Positions 23,422 to 36,019 of a DNA stretch of 64,000 nt are shown one piece after another. The position numbers and the translations under genes are program-made. Each line of letters opens with the position of its first letter. Within the stretch, counting starts at the first letter, position 1. Source of the stretch: Macrotrachela quadricornifera (lineage: Eukaryota > Rotifera > Eurotatoria > Philodinida > Philodinidae); contig JAJEKB010019120.1 in NCBI GenBank assembly GCA_022393335.1, positions 8,830 to 72,829 on the forward strand, read 5' to 3'. The notes below the pieces were generated by a model. It did not search any database, was not told the DNA's origin, and saw only the letters and a program-made list of their open reading frames with translations.

Positions 23422-24231
23422 AAACTTTCCATATCACATATTTTTATTGTTAATCAAAGTCAATCAATAGTTTTACAAATTCTGTATGCTCGAAGTTTTT
23501 TTAATGTAAAATATTTTAGTTTATTTTAGTCGAATGATAAATACTATTAAAGTTCTTTTCGTCTCATTGGATCTTATTCTTAAGTAAACTATGTAGTCGA
23601 ATAGCATTCAATAATTGAATGTGATATCTTGTATAAAAATGAAAGAATTATTGATACCTCTGTCACTATAAAAATTTAACTAAATACAACACATGCATGC
23701 TCGCTTGCATGTTGGGTAAAACCATGAACATCTATCAGTAGTAGTATTCACTTCTGGTTCTCGTACATTCATTGGATAAAATCTCAAAATGACACGCTAC
23801 ATATGCTCGGAAGTTCTTCCAAATCACTGAATTCTTCTTTCAAATTGTTCATTTACTCGTTGTATTGTGCAAAAATATTCAAGTCTGGCGTTAAATAGTA
23901 ATAACTATTGTTTATATGTATAAAGTGTAGACAATTTAAACTTCAAGTATAACTTTTTTCGCGTTTTTTGACATCATTTGAGAGAGTTTGAGCTTCTTTC
24001 CGATCGAAAAATGAAAAATATTCGAGTGGTGTCATTTAGTTCTCAAATTGACTCCATATACCTATGTAGTTTTTTTTACATAAGTGATAAAACCAATTAT
24101 TTTATCTCATTTGACTCATCATACCACCAATCACAAAGTTACGTATCCTTTTTATTCTTTTTCTTTACTTTGTCGAAAAAAACTGTATCTACAAAGGAAA
24201 ATAGCGAATAGAAAAAACTTGCACAATTACA
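23422..24231. other. Gene-free stretch between convergent genes
   Basis: The PARP-like gene (+) and the ABC transporter (-) converge here. I looked for a 3' exon of the transporter on the minus strand and found none. A 77-residue plus-strand frame at 23978 is not convincing. Confidence 0.45.
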
Positions 24232-27200
24232 TTAAGTTAGATTAATATTAATAGGCACATCGAAATAAGCAATCTCTCCTTGTTCTAACATAAGAATACG
24301 ATCACTATTCAGTACTGTATTCAATCGATGTGCAATTGTTAATATGGTGCGATCACGAAACTTGTCAGCAATCACCTCTTGAATCATCATATCGGTGGCA
24401 TGGTCAACATTTGCTGTAGCCTCATCAATCAACAATATATGACTTTTCTTTAGAATAGCTCGAGCTACACAAATCAGTTGACGTTCACCAGCACTCAAAT
24501 TAGTACCCGATTCAGCTACCAACTGATAAAGTCCATCGGGATGGTTTCGCACCAATTCTTTGAGTTGAACAGCTTCAAGTGCTATAAGACATTCTTCATC
24601 TGAGAATTGTTCGAATGGATCAATATTGTATCGAAGTGTACCACAGAAGAGTATGGGCACTTGTGGAATAACACTTAGATGAGAACGAAGATAATCAAGT
24701 GAAAGATATCCAATATCGATATCATCAATGAGAATAGTTCCATTGATTGATGACTGATCGACAAGTCGAAAGAGAGCTTGAAGAAGTGATGATTTTCCAG
24801 CACCTAGACAAAAAAATGGATACTAATAAAGAAATACTATCAAAAGGATTATCACACATTTCAATGTGCTAGATCATTTAGAAATACAGTGTGTATTAAA
24901 AGTGTACATCAATCAAATATAAACCCTTAGACGCTGTCAAAATATCTAAAGTGGATGTGAAAGCGTCAGAAAAGTAAAAGCTGTCGTATTATTAAGAATA
25001 CTCTTCATATATATATTCTCAAAAACGAAGTAATCGTACCTGTCCGACCAATAACACCAATCTTTTCCTTAGATTTAATTTGTATATTAAGATTTTTGAG
25101 TACAGGATCGAGTTCTGGGCGATAGCGAAAAGTGTAATCTTTAAATTCGATAGTACCACGAGAAGGCCAATCTTCTGCTGGTTGAATGAGAATATTATTC
25201 TCGTTGGTATTCTGTTGACTTTCTGGTACTAGTTGACCATATTCATGAATACGTTCTGCACTAGTCATGAAATTTTCAGCTTCAGCTGATTGTCTTATAG
25301 CCCATTGAAAGAGACCTGTTAAAGTGATGCAATAGGTGATGCTGAGTGCTGCTGTCGATGGATCGATTTGATGACGCAATGCTATTGCAAGAACAGCAGT
25401 AACTAATGTGAGTATGGATGCCATAAGATCAAGTCGTATGCCGAACCAATGTGCAGTAGAAAAGAGAATGAAATTAGCTCGTGAATTAGTATCAATTCTT
25501 TCAATAAACATATTTAAAAAATCCTTTTGAACGTCAAATGCACGAATACTAGTGAGCCCATCTAAGGATGATGAGAATAATGTATAAATAGGACTACGTG
25601 TTACACTTTCAAGTCGTTTGAGTTGACGACCTGAATTCGTATAAAATCGACGAAGCCATAAAACAGAAGGAATCAAAGGAATAAGAATTAGAAGTACCCA
25701 TGGATTAGTTCTTCCAATAATTGTAATAGAACCAAGAGTCAACACTAGATATTGCATTGTATCAATTAAAGCTAAAGGTAACAATTGATCTAATACTTGT
25801 TGATCTTTACTTGCTCGATTTAAGATTCGTCCACTTGGATTACTTTCAAAGAAACGTAATGAAGTATACAAGATACCTTTGAGCATTCGATTGTGAAAAT
25901 AGGTAGAACCACACAACATAATATAGAAGATATAGCCAGCACGTATAATTGAAATAATTAATGTAGAACATATAGCTCCGAGATAGATGTAAGCATAAAA
26001 TGATGATCGTTGTTCTTTTTCATCTTTATCAGACCAAAGAGCGAGCCAAATATTTGCAAAATCATACGAAGCTTCATTAACAAGCATAAAAATAAGCATT
26101 AGAAGAAAACCGAACCATCGTAAAGGTGGTGAAGTAAATAGTTTTAGCCAAATACTCCACTTGATGGAACCGTCAACTAATGTTTCACTCTGGATAATCG
26201 AATTTATATCAGTTACAGCAGTGTTTGGTACCCAATCTGTCTCCTCTTCAGCAGATGATTCTGTTTCTAGTCTATCATTCGATGGTTCTATTGCAGGTTG
26301 TTGTTCAGTCTCTAATTCTTCGATGTAACCATTTGTCATCAGAATGATTTGATCTGTTTCAACTAAAAAATGTGTCTGATGTGTAACCAATATTCGAGTC
26401 TTTCCACGAAGAAGACTATTAGGACCAATACATTGGTCGAAAATGTTCTTTGCCACTTTTGGATCAACAGCAGCAAGTGGATCATCAAATAAATACAGGT
26501 CAGCATCAGCGTATAGAGCACGAGCAAGCGATATACGAGCTTTTTGTCCACCACTTAAATTGACACCTTGATCACCAACCATCAATAAATCACCAACTTC
26601 ACCGAAATTATGTAGATCAACATCAAGACAACATGCTTTTATTACATTCTTGTAACGTTCTTCATCCATTGCTTTACCAAGTAAAATATTAGCTCGAATA
26701 GTATCAGCAAATATCCATGCTGATTGTGGAGCATATGAAATTGAATTAACATATAGTTGTAATTTTCCACTCATAAGATTGATTTCACCAAGAATAGCAG
26801 CGAGTAAGGTTGACTTACCAGCACCTATCGTACCTTTCACTCCAACCAAGTTCCCACTTTTGATTTTGAGATTGAGAGAGAATAAAGAAACAGTATTTTT
26901 CCAAGAAAATGATGCATCTTCCATCATGATTACATAATCCACATTTTTGTTTTCCACTTTTTCACGCCTAGTCGATAATATATCGAGTTGCATGAATTGA
27001 TCGATTCTTTTTGCAGAAACATTAGCCTCACTTAGTTTTTCAATCGCGGCCGGCATCGCCATTGTTACGGGAGCTCGAACCATGACGAAGAAAGCTAGTG
27101 TAGAGAATATATCTTCTGAAAGTAAAGTTCGGCCCATTAGCCAACTACCACCGAATGTAGCAAGAGAAACTAAAGATAATGTTGTGAAAGAGATAGCAAT

Positions 27201-28123
27201 ATTGAGAGCTCTCAAACAACTCGCTTTATAAATGTTCGAAAGTTCATGTTGACGTGTTTCACGTACTCGTTGTTTCATAGCTTTTTCCCAATTGTACATT
27301 TTAATAATTTGGCATCCTTTTACAATTTCATTGATTGTTTGTACACGTTTATCTGTACATGCCATTGTAGTTTTTCGGTATCGACTAAATTGTCTACTAA
27401 ACATAATTTGTATAGGTACTAATAAAAAAAGTACTGCATAACCAAAAAATGTTGGTATGCCGATGTACCACCAAACAAAACCAAACGTTGCAAGAACTTC
27501 CACAGGTATCAACAATAAATTATGCACGAACACACTCAATTCTTCAAATTTACCAACATCATTTGCAACTAAATTGATGACCTGAGCAGCAGTAATCTCG
27601 TGAAGAGCTGCAGTATTGATTGTTAACAAGTGTTTATAGATGGCAGATGATAAGGCATTATGAATTCGCATACCTACACGACGATTTCGAAAGAAGATTT
27701 GTTGAGGAACAATGGCTTGTATCATAGCAGAAATACAAAGAGCAATAGCAAATAAATAAGCAGCATAAATCGGTAATTTTGATTCATCTTTAATGTAAAG
27801 AACAAGTAGACGAATAAGTAATGGCTGCGCAATATGAGCCATAATAAGTGGAAAAACGAGCAATATACTCGCTAGAAAATCTTTATAAAATGTTCGTTTG
27901 ATTACATGCCATGTACCTGGCCATCTAGAACTATACTGATTTATTTTGTTCAATAAGACTGAACATTTATCATGAATAGAAAGATCGTCAAGATCATTCT
28001 CCACAAGTGTGCGTTTATTACTCAAGGAGAGAATAGGTGTTATCCATGTAAATAGTGGTATCTGTATCCATCGTGTCCATGATGATTCAACCCAATCCAA
28101 TCGCGATGATTGTCTTTGTTCAC
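24232..28123 (-). CDS. ABCC/MRP-family ABC transporter (ABCC4-like), 5' exon not found
   Basis: Exons 28123-25040 and 24803-24232 join in phase 1 across a 236-bp intron that splits the second Walker A (GRT/GAGKSS), giving about 1218 residues. Order: N-terminal lead (SRLDWVESSW), TMD1 with six helices, NBD1 (Walker A GTIGAGKST, signature LSGGQKARIS, Walker B DLYLFDDP, H-loop VTHQTH), an acidic linker, TMD2, NBD2 (GRTGAGKSS, LSAGERQLI, ILLIDEATANVD, IAHRLN). All ATPase motifs are intact. As in ABCC4 there is no TMD0. The family exports organic anions, drugs and cyclic nucleotides across the plasma membrane. The first exon begins at a TTTTAG acceptor in phase 1, so a short upstream exon with the start codon is missing from my reading. 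The C-terminus (FDVPININLT) is shorter than usual by tens of residues, so a 3' exon may also be missing. Confidence 0.88.
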
Positions 28124-29179
28124 CTAAAATATATTCTTATCAGAATGAATTGCGTAGTTATTGGTGTAAAACTTCACTTTATCTAGATACTTCGTAATAA
28201 AAAATACAAGAATTCTTAATTCTTGACGTATACATACTCATATCAATTAATCCAGGAAAACTGATCTATCAGCATCAGAATAAACTTGTTTCGTATATTT
28301 ACTATCTTTTCAAATGTAGGTGACACTTTGTAAAGATTGTAGCTTCATACGTTGTTCTTTCAGACATAAAATGTGCTTTATCATATATGTTGTTATTCCT
28401 TATCATTATCATATTCGCAGTTCTTTGCACACCTATGTTACTACTGTTGATGCATTCATCATCTAAACAGTGATGTTTTTACCTATTTCAATTCTTTATT
28501 TCTAATATAAGAAATCGATACATTGGTTTGTTCGAATAGTATAGTAGCTAAAATTAGGTTAGCAGTGTGACAGGCAAACTTCAGAGATATTTTCTAAAGC
28601 ATTACAATGATAGTTATTAGTGAAAAAGTATTGTCATGCTTGTTACGACAGTGAAAGAAAAATTTCAGTGTTTTTAATACAAGAATGTATCATGTTTCAA
28701 CTTTCATACATTAATTTATCATCATATGCATTCAATAAAAGTATATTTTGTCTCCAGTGATGGAGATAAGAAAGAACAAAGATTATTTTGCTCCAGTAAG
28801 GTGAAAAAAGAGATACTCATTATTTTTCTTTTCACTGTTATCAGTCTTTCGATGCCTTTTAATTCATACTTCTTTGTCATATTCAAAGGACCCCTTTCAT
28901 TTTGATACATCCACAGATGAGCCTGGCATTAACACAGATTACAGAATACAAGAAAATAATTAATTTTATTTTAATAAATTTAACATGCTCATCAATCTGT
29001 TTAAAGTACATATCTCTTGTTATCATATCAAAAAAAGAAACTAATTGTTCAGTCATGATGGATGTCGTATGTTGCTTCATCTGTAAATCTTTTATTGATT
29101 CATAAATTGATGGCTGCGAGCGTACAGAATGCTAAATAGACAATGTAAAGATATACTATGAAGAAAATACTTCACGACT
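28124..29179. other. Upstream region of the ABC transporter; no gene seen
   Basis: It should contain the promoter and first small exon of the transporter (minus strand), which I could not identify. Short opposite-strand frames at 28722-29105 overlap each other and show no domain. Confidence 0.4.
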
Positions 29180-29540
29180 TCATTTACTTGAATTGTTTGT
29201 TCTTGGCAATTGTTGATCCAAATGTGAATAAAAATACCACATGGCTATTGTATAACGAGATTGATGACGTCGATTATTACGAATTGAACATCCTATAAAA
29301 TTATCTTCCAAGTAATCGACGAAGTCTACAATAGTTATAGAAGTAGATCATAATTTTCTTTTCGAGTTGTTCAGGTATTAATATTAAACATCCGAAATCC
29401 TATAAATAATATCGAGCTGCATGATTTTCAATAGCTTTTTCAAAATCAATTGTTATTAATTTTGGACTTTGAGATAAATGTTAAAAGACAATATCAAGCA
29501 TTTTATCATGAATATTTTCATCCTTCCTAGAAATACTACA
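29180..29540 (-). pseudogene. MULE-type (Mutator-like) transposase relic
   Basis: On the minus strand, pieces of a MULE transposase of the kind linked to FLYWCH fingers in animals can be read: PKLITIDFEKAIENHAARYY (the 'xTDFExA' block after the catalytic region), then VDFVDYLEDNFIGCSIRNNR, then LDQQLPRTNNS, which ends where the family reads PRTNNSVEGWH. Stops fall after YYL and after NNSSK. Only this C-terminal half of the domain is recognisable. Confidence 0.7.
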
Positions 29541-31493
29541 ATTTGCCAATGACAGTGAGCATTTCACGTAGGTGAAGTAAGCAGTAGATTCGCCCAGAGA
29601 GCGTTTAAGAATAGTTCCAAGTACAACTCGATCAGCTCTATCTAGTGGTGAACCCACATTCTCGATAGCTAAAATATATCGTAGAAAATCTCAAAAGACT
29701 TATTTTGCATTGTTGAAATCATCGTAAACTGTTATCGTCCGCGTCTGGATAGTGTTCCAAATGATAGGCAGTGCTGCAAATAGAACTGAATGAAGTCTAT
29801 CTATTAAATCATTCAGATTCCGTACATTAATCACGGTTATGAAAAATATTGAATATGAAACAGGTGTGTTGGATAGAAGTGATATACCTTTGCATATATT
29901 TCTGTCCTCAATTTCATAACTGACTTGTAAGAGCATCAAAAAATCAGTCCTTGCTGCTCACAGACGTCTCACTCATAAATCTGATGGTTCTTTTCGAAGG
30001 AAGTGGAAACACATGTTCGAAGTATACAATGAGCCCTTCTATTCTTTGTAGGTATGATAAATGAATTTTCTGTATTACGATGATATCTGTTGAAATTTAA
30101 GTCTAGTTTAAGTGACTAGCTTCTTTTCTTATAGTGAAGATAAAGATATTTTTCATGATGATGTTTCAATTCAATTTCAAAGTACTAAAACTTTAAAAAA
30201 TATTTGTTTTACTGATGCATACAAAAATACGTATGCACCGATACGACATTTATTAATACGTTACTTTAACATAACTTGTTTTTATCTTATTTAGGTTTTT
30301 GTTTTATAGTTAAATTTATTATTTCACTTAGTAAGATAGTGATAAAATCATTTTCATATATTTATACAACTAGATTTACTACTAAATATCTCTAGCTTAG
30401 AAGTTTTTTCTTCAAATTGAATAATAAACAAGTATTATTATCAATATAATTTGAAAAGAAATAATTTCATTTTTTACGAGGTTTTTCCCTCTTTAATTAT
30501 TTTCATTCCAAGTTTTAAATCAATTATCATATTTCTTTACTTACATATAGTGTACTTAATATCTGTCACTTTTATGAGATGAAACTAATTATTTTTACCC
30601 TATTTTTTAAAACTATCTCACAATTGTGCATTTCATGGAAAATAAATGTAAAGGAAATCAATAACACAATCATAAATTATATATATATAGGATGATTTGC
30701 TTATTTTTACTTGTTGCCTTTAGTTTATTCTATTTCTACGAAACGTCAAAAATTTTTTAATTTCTATATGATTAGATAGAGTATTGATTAGATTATCCAA
30801 TGATATAGTTTTCATTTTTCTTATCAGATGTTTTGTTTAAAAAATTAAAAAAAAACTTCTAAAATTAGCTAAAATAAACTTTTGTAACCATATATTTGGC
30901 TCTGATCAAGTTTGATTGTCGCGAAATTAGTCTTACATAAAAGAGATTCTTCAAACTTAAAGTTACATCAAATATTAAATCGAAAGATTTTCGTTTGGAG
31001 GAGAAAATAAAATTTTACTATTGAAATTTAAAACACCTTCGGATTGCTTCATTTCCGGTGCTATTCGTGTAATCTCGAAGTTAGCTATACGATTTTATAA
31101 CTAAATCAGGCTAAAATTACATGAACCAGTAGAGAAATTGTTGATCTATGGAACTGTATATGAATGGAAAAGATCGATATAACTAGGCGACTATAATTTA
31201 CTTGATAAAGATAAATAATTGAAGTTTTGTTGAAAGAAAAATTTTTAAATGTTTACTAAATTTTCAGTCAAAGTGAAAAGTAAATTGCTAAAAATATACA
31301 CTTCGATAGAAAATTAGATTGTTTGTTTGATTATATGAAAAGGAAAAATATTTGTTTATCCAATATGTTATAACTACTTGAATTACTTGAAGAAAACATC
31401 TAGAAATTCCACAGAAAAAAAATCTTTTTATTGCTTGCTACACGAAAATTACACATTTTTTAATCAATATATAAGAGAAATCAAATGAAAGCT
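29541..31493. other. Gene-free, very AT-rich stretch
   Basis: A plus-strand frame at 30112-30294 (60 residues, containing SYSEDKDIFHDDVSIQFQ) has coding-like composition but no recognisable domain; it could be an exon relic. A minus-strand frame at 29700-29939 is also unrecognised and may be 5' remains of the MULE. Nothing else is supported. Confidence 0.4.
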
Positions 31494-33065
31494 ACCCAAT
31501 GAAAAAAAAATTAACGATTAAAATTGATGAAAATGACAAAAATCCTCTCGATTTAATCATAATTAAAAATCTGATTTTTATCGATTTTAATCTCGATTTA
31601 ATTGTGTATCTTTGAGATAATAGTTTTGATTAAATCACATAAAAACTACTCGTAAATCGATTACCATCAATTTTAAAGCACGTGATTTTCGGATTCTCAG
31701 TGAAAAATTTTAGGATTAAAATTAACAAATGCTGTGACAATAATCAACATTATCAATCCGATTATTCTGCACCATCATCCATATTATAATATATTGTAAT
31801 CAAATTTTTAATTCATTACAATCATAGAGATCGATTTTAATCTGTGATTCATCTCTTCAACTGATTGTAGTGTAGTGCTTACCTTCTAATCCATTTGAAT
31901 CTATTCTTACCTTTTAATCGATCATAATTGATTCGTGTGAGATAATATATTCTAATCAATTATTACTAACCAATCGATAGTAATTGATTATTCTCAAATA
32001 ATCGATTTTAATCAGTCATATCGGAGAATAGCGTTTTTCTCGGGATTCTACCGCGAAACCCTCAAAAGTGTTATGATTTTCTCGATTTTCAGTGTTAACA
32101 AACTATAAAATTACCATTGCGCTAAAGTCACATACGTATATTAGAGTTGGAGCTTCTTTATAAATTGTTTTAAAATGAGATGACGCAATTATATTAGAAA
32201 TCGATTAAAATAAATTTTTTTCTTAGAAAATCTGAGCAACTCATTAAAAACTTAATTGATCTTTGTCTATTTCCGCTGAAATCGATTAGCTTTGATTATA
32301 AATGCAATTGAAATGTATTCAAATCATTATATGCAATTAAGTTCAGAGTGAAATCGAAGTAATCGATTGTCTCTAATCAAAAATTCGATTGAAATTCAGT
32401 AAAATCATCAAGATCGATTGAGTCAAGATTAAAATCGGAGAAATGGATTTTCCCAAATAAAAAATTTAATTAAAACCTAATTGTAATCTGAATAACAGAT
32501 TTCAATGATCGGGAAAAGCTTTTTTTTTGTATGAAAACAAGAATGTAAATCACTTTTAATCAGAATTTTCTGAAAAAATTGGACAATCTAAAAACACATT
32601 GAGGGTCTTGTTTGAATAATCAAAAATAATTCGGATTTTAGGTAGAATATTTTCCACCAGGCATTGATTCAGATTCCAAACATTATTGTGATTGAATGCG
32701 CATAGCCAAATATATGTAAATTGTGATCCCTTAATCACATTTGCTAATATAGAGATTATAATCGACTATTCATATAAATCAGATTTTAATCAAAAAAAAG
32801 TAGTTTTAATCAATTGTAAATTAAACCATCAGATTTATTGATGCCAAGATTTGAACTGATTTTTGAAGTTTTAATCGATTATACAAATATAAATCTAATG
32901 ACAACCAAAAATAATCAATTTTAATTAATTCAAAATTTCTAATCTAATTTATTATGATTATGATTATAATCGGTTTTTAAGATTATAATTGATTATTAAT
33001 ATAAATCTGATTTTAATCAAAAAAATTCGTTTTAATCGGCTAAAAATCAGTTCATTAGATTTGTT

Positions 33066-34630
33066 GATCTCAGCTTTATCAAAATGGTATCGTTTACGAA
33101 CCGAAAATGATACGTAAAAGTGATCAAAACGGGATCTTTACGGTAGTACACCGGATCGATTCGGGCCATTTTCGGTTCGTTTGAACCCGTATTTCCTGGC
33201 ACAGAAATACGTATCGTATTGCATCCGTATGGTAAACGCACCGTATTTGGCCGTCTTCTCTCCATTTATGGATAAAATTTGAATTTTAAGGTAGGATTCT
33301 AGCATGATCATACTATGCAATTGTGCTAGATCTTCTATTATCCATGCAAGATTTTATGAGAACTTCAAATACAGTTTTTCATCAATCTCAGCGCTCTGTC
33401 CTAATCTGAGATATTTCCCTTTCCTAATCAACCGTTCTTCATAATTTTCTTTGATTTTCCATCATTTTTTATCAAACACCATCACACTTGATTCATACCT
33501 ACCATTACGACGATGTTAGCAGAATCATATCTAAATAAAAACAATAAAAATTTAATATATAAAATTTATACTTACATATACCACGATATTATTAAAATAT
33601 CTAAATAAAAATTAAAAAAAAGATTTTATATGTTAAACTTATAGTTGCCTATTCGGCGGTAAAACCAAAATATTTAAAAAGAAAACAAACTTCGTATATA
33701 AAGTTCTATTTATCTATTTGAGAATATTATAATAATATCTAAATAAAAAAATGTAATCTCTACATAAAATTTATGCTTATTTTTCTTGATAATATTGCCT
33801 AAATATCTGAAAAAGAAAGAGGAGAATTTTATACATGACTTAATATTTACCTATTTGACGATGTAATTCAAATATCTAAATAAACAAAAATAAGAATTTT
33901 GTCTATGAAATTCACACTTGTCTATTTGATGATATTGCTGAAATATCTAAATAAAAAAAAAAGAAAGAAGAATTTTACAAATAAAATACATACTTGCCGA
34001 TTCAACGATTTTATTGAATTATCTAAATAAAAAAGAGTATACATTGTTTATATATATAATTCATACGCTTTCGACAATATCGTTGTAATATCTAAATACA
34101 AAAAAGAATTTAACACGTAAACTTGATATTTCGCTTGTTCACGATAATTTTGAAATATTTGAATCTAAAGATAATAAAAATTATACATATAAATTGTTTA
34201 CTGCAATCGACAATGATGTAAAATTATCTATATGAAAAGTAAGATAGCAGACTAAGTTCATGTCTATATGCCTGTTTATCTTTATTGAGCTATGTTGACG
34301 TAGAAAAACTTTAGTTGCGCATGGTTAGGTATGACTTTGCAAGACTCTGATCATCAAATTTTATTCAAATCTTATACTAAGAATCTTATGAGATTTACTT
34401 TAGCATCTTATTATAAGATACATTAAAAACGGCTAAAAACGTCACTTAAACAGTGTTTCGTTCCGGTGTAGTGAATGGTGTATGCTAAACGGCCCGTAAA
34501 ACGGCTTGTAATGTATCCGTATATATGTAATTAACCGACACTCGTAAGTGTAAAATATCTGGACATCGTAAAGGTGCCGTTCGTTATCGGTTTACCGTCG
34601 TTTACGGATCGTCAATATAGACCTGGGATG
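33066..34630. mobile_element. Nested insertion with TACGG/CCGTA-rich flanks and minisatellite core
   Basis: The flanks 33090-33270 and 34430-34610 are rich in short inverted words such as CCGTA, TACGG, CGTTTACG and GTAAACGG, unlike the surrounding DNA. They bracket a tandem array. The imperfect relation of the flanks and the clean change of composition suggest one inserted non-autonomous element. No coding frame is present (72- and 60-residue frames at 33047-33320 are incidental). Boundaries are approximate. Confidence 0.45.
33525..34240. repeat. Minisatellite, about 10 units of roughly 70 bp
   Basis: The word ATATCTAAATAAAAA or a close variant recurs near 33529, 33600, 33668, 33740, 33805, 33876, 33942, 34020, 34090 and 34160 (spacing 65-78 bp). 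Each is followed by an AATTTTATATATAAA-like part and then a CTTGTCTATTTGACGATATT-like part. Units are diverged. Confidence 0.8.
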
Positions 34631-35350
34631 GCAAGATTTTAATTGATTTTTAAAATTATAATCGATTATGAGTATAAATCTGATGAGAATCAAAAATAAT
34701 CAATTTTAATCAGTCGAAAATCTCAAATCAGATTTGTTTCGATTACGATTTTAATCAATTTGCCAAATTATAATTAATTTCAAGTAAAAATTTGATTATA
34801 AATCAGATAATCGGTTGAAATCTTCCAAAAGCGATTATTTTTTTAACCGATTACTAAATTTAAATCAATTTTAATCTAATTATTTTCGAAGAACAGGATT
34901 TCTTCAAAAAAAATTGAGGAAACTTAACTAAAATAAAAAAATAATCGTGATTATTGCAAGTATATTTTTTACTGGGTATGGTGTTGAATAGAATAATTAG
35001 CTCTCTATCTAATCATATAAAAATCCATAGAACTAAAAAAAAACTATTAAAGTAAGTAAATCATCCTGTGTAATATCGACTAGATGAATTTTGCAATAAA
35101 ATTTCTACAATATCTCTCACACTTATGAAGAATATTATTTCGAAATATTATCAATAAAATCTTAATATCATACGCACTGTAATGCATATATCTTGTATAA
35201 AACGATAATTTTAATTTTGTCTCTCTACTATGAATAGAACATCATATTAAAGTCTTGTACTATTGAAAGACAAATGTTCATGATTAAGTTCATAATCTAT
35301 TCAATTTAGTGTAAATATAATCAATATTTATAAATTAGTTTACTTACATT

Positions 35351-35455
35351 TAAGACGGAGCAAGTACATGTACTTGTACTTGGTTGAGAATATTTGTACT
35401 TGTACTTGTACTTCAATGACTGTACTGGGCCCGTACTTGTGCTTGTCCTACCTCT
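35351..35455. repeat. CAAGTAC/GTACTTG repeat element, copy 1
   Basis: Dense GTACTTGTACTT words, with an inverted CAAGTACATGTAC at the left edge and GCTTGTCCTACCTCTAA at the right. The right end, read inward as TTAGAGGTAGGACAAG, resembles hAT-type terminal repeats. Confidence 0.6.
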
Positions 35456-35682
35456 AACTCAGAGTCCAATTAGATTCCAAGGAAGCTTATCTTTACTATT
35501 ATGTATTTGGTAAATAGGGTTCTATGACCATTTTGATAGAGGATGTTGAGACGAACAAAGTCCCCGTAAACAAAAATATTGTTTCTGTGGTGCATAAGCA
35601 AAAAAAACGACCCTGAAATCTCATTGGTTTAGAATGGCCGCATCAAACTTCGACAGAAACAATTGGAGCAGATAGATTTATG

Positions 35683-35803
35683 TCAAGTACAAGTACAAAT
35701 ACTCCATCCAAGTACAGGTCCAAGTACAATCATTCAAGTACAAGTATAAGTACTTTCCACCAAGTACTTGTACTTGATGTACTTGTACTTGTCCTACCTC
35801 TGA
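35683..35803. repeat. CAAGTAC/GTACTTG repeat element, copy 2
   Basis: CAAGTACAAGTACAAATAC on the left and ACTTGTACTTGTCCTACCTC on the right, ending CTCTG. The right end matches that of copy 1 in the same orientation, 350 bp away. It reads as a second copy of the same hAT-like miniature element. Confidence 0.6.
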
Positions 35804-35890
35804 TTTAAGATTAATTAGACAATTTCATTCTCTCCATTTCTCTTCATTTATTTGAAATGAATGATAAACATTCAATAAGTAATTAATGAA

Positions 35891-36019
35891 ACCAATCAGA
35901 CGATTCTATGACCATATATCTATATAAATACAGCTCTTTTTCATATCCTCATCATTTAGGGTCCTATTCAACCATCAATAACAATCAAGTCAAGTTCATT
36001 CAATACAATACAATTCAAG
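35891..36019 (+). promoter_or_regulatory. Candidate promoter with CCAAT and TATA boxes and spliced leader exon
   Basis: ACCAATCAG at 35891-35899 is followed by TATATAAATA at 35921-35930. About 30 bp further an AT/CA-rich leader begins that ends at a perfect donor AATTCAAG/GTAAGT (36019/36020). A possible next exon is 36534-36597 (acceptor GTGTTTTAG, donor CAG/GTAAGT). No coding exon can be tied to it. The transcript would run antisense into the TPR-ADP-ribosyltransferase gene, so it could be a noncoding RNA or the orphan promoter of a lost gene (inference). The rest of 36020-36638 shows nothing else. Confidence 0.4.

Larger units (their letters stand above)
31494..34977. repeat. Large ATCGATT-type palindromic region with nested insertion
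   Basis: The outer ends are inverted: TACCCAATGAAAAAAAAATT at 31492 and TTTTTTACTGGGTA at 34979, each beside TA. From 31500 to 33065 and 34630 to 34970 the sequence is dominated by ATCGATTTTAATCGATT variants, the same family as in the CACTA introns. Between them (about 33066-34630) lies different, locally GC-richer DNA, read as a nested insertion. Confidence 0.6.

Noticed and set aside
28722..29105. Short opposing frames upstream of the ABC transporter
   Set aside because: They overlap antisense to each other and have no recognisable motif; not credible as its missing 5' exon.
33525..34240. CRISPR-like array
   Set aside because: Units are diverged throughout, without constant repeats separated by unique spacers; this is a eukaryotic minisatellite.
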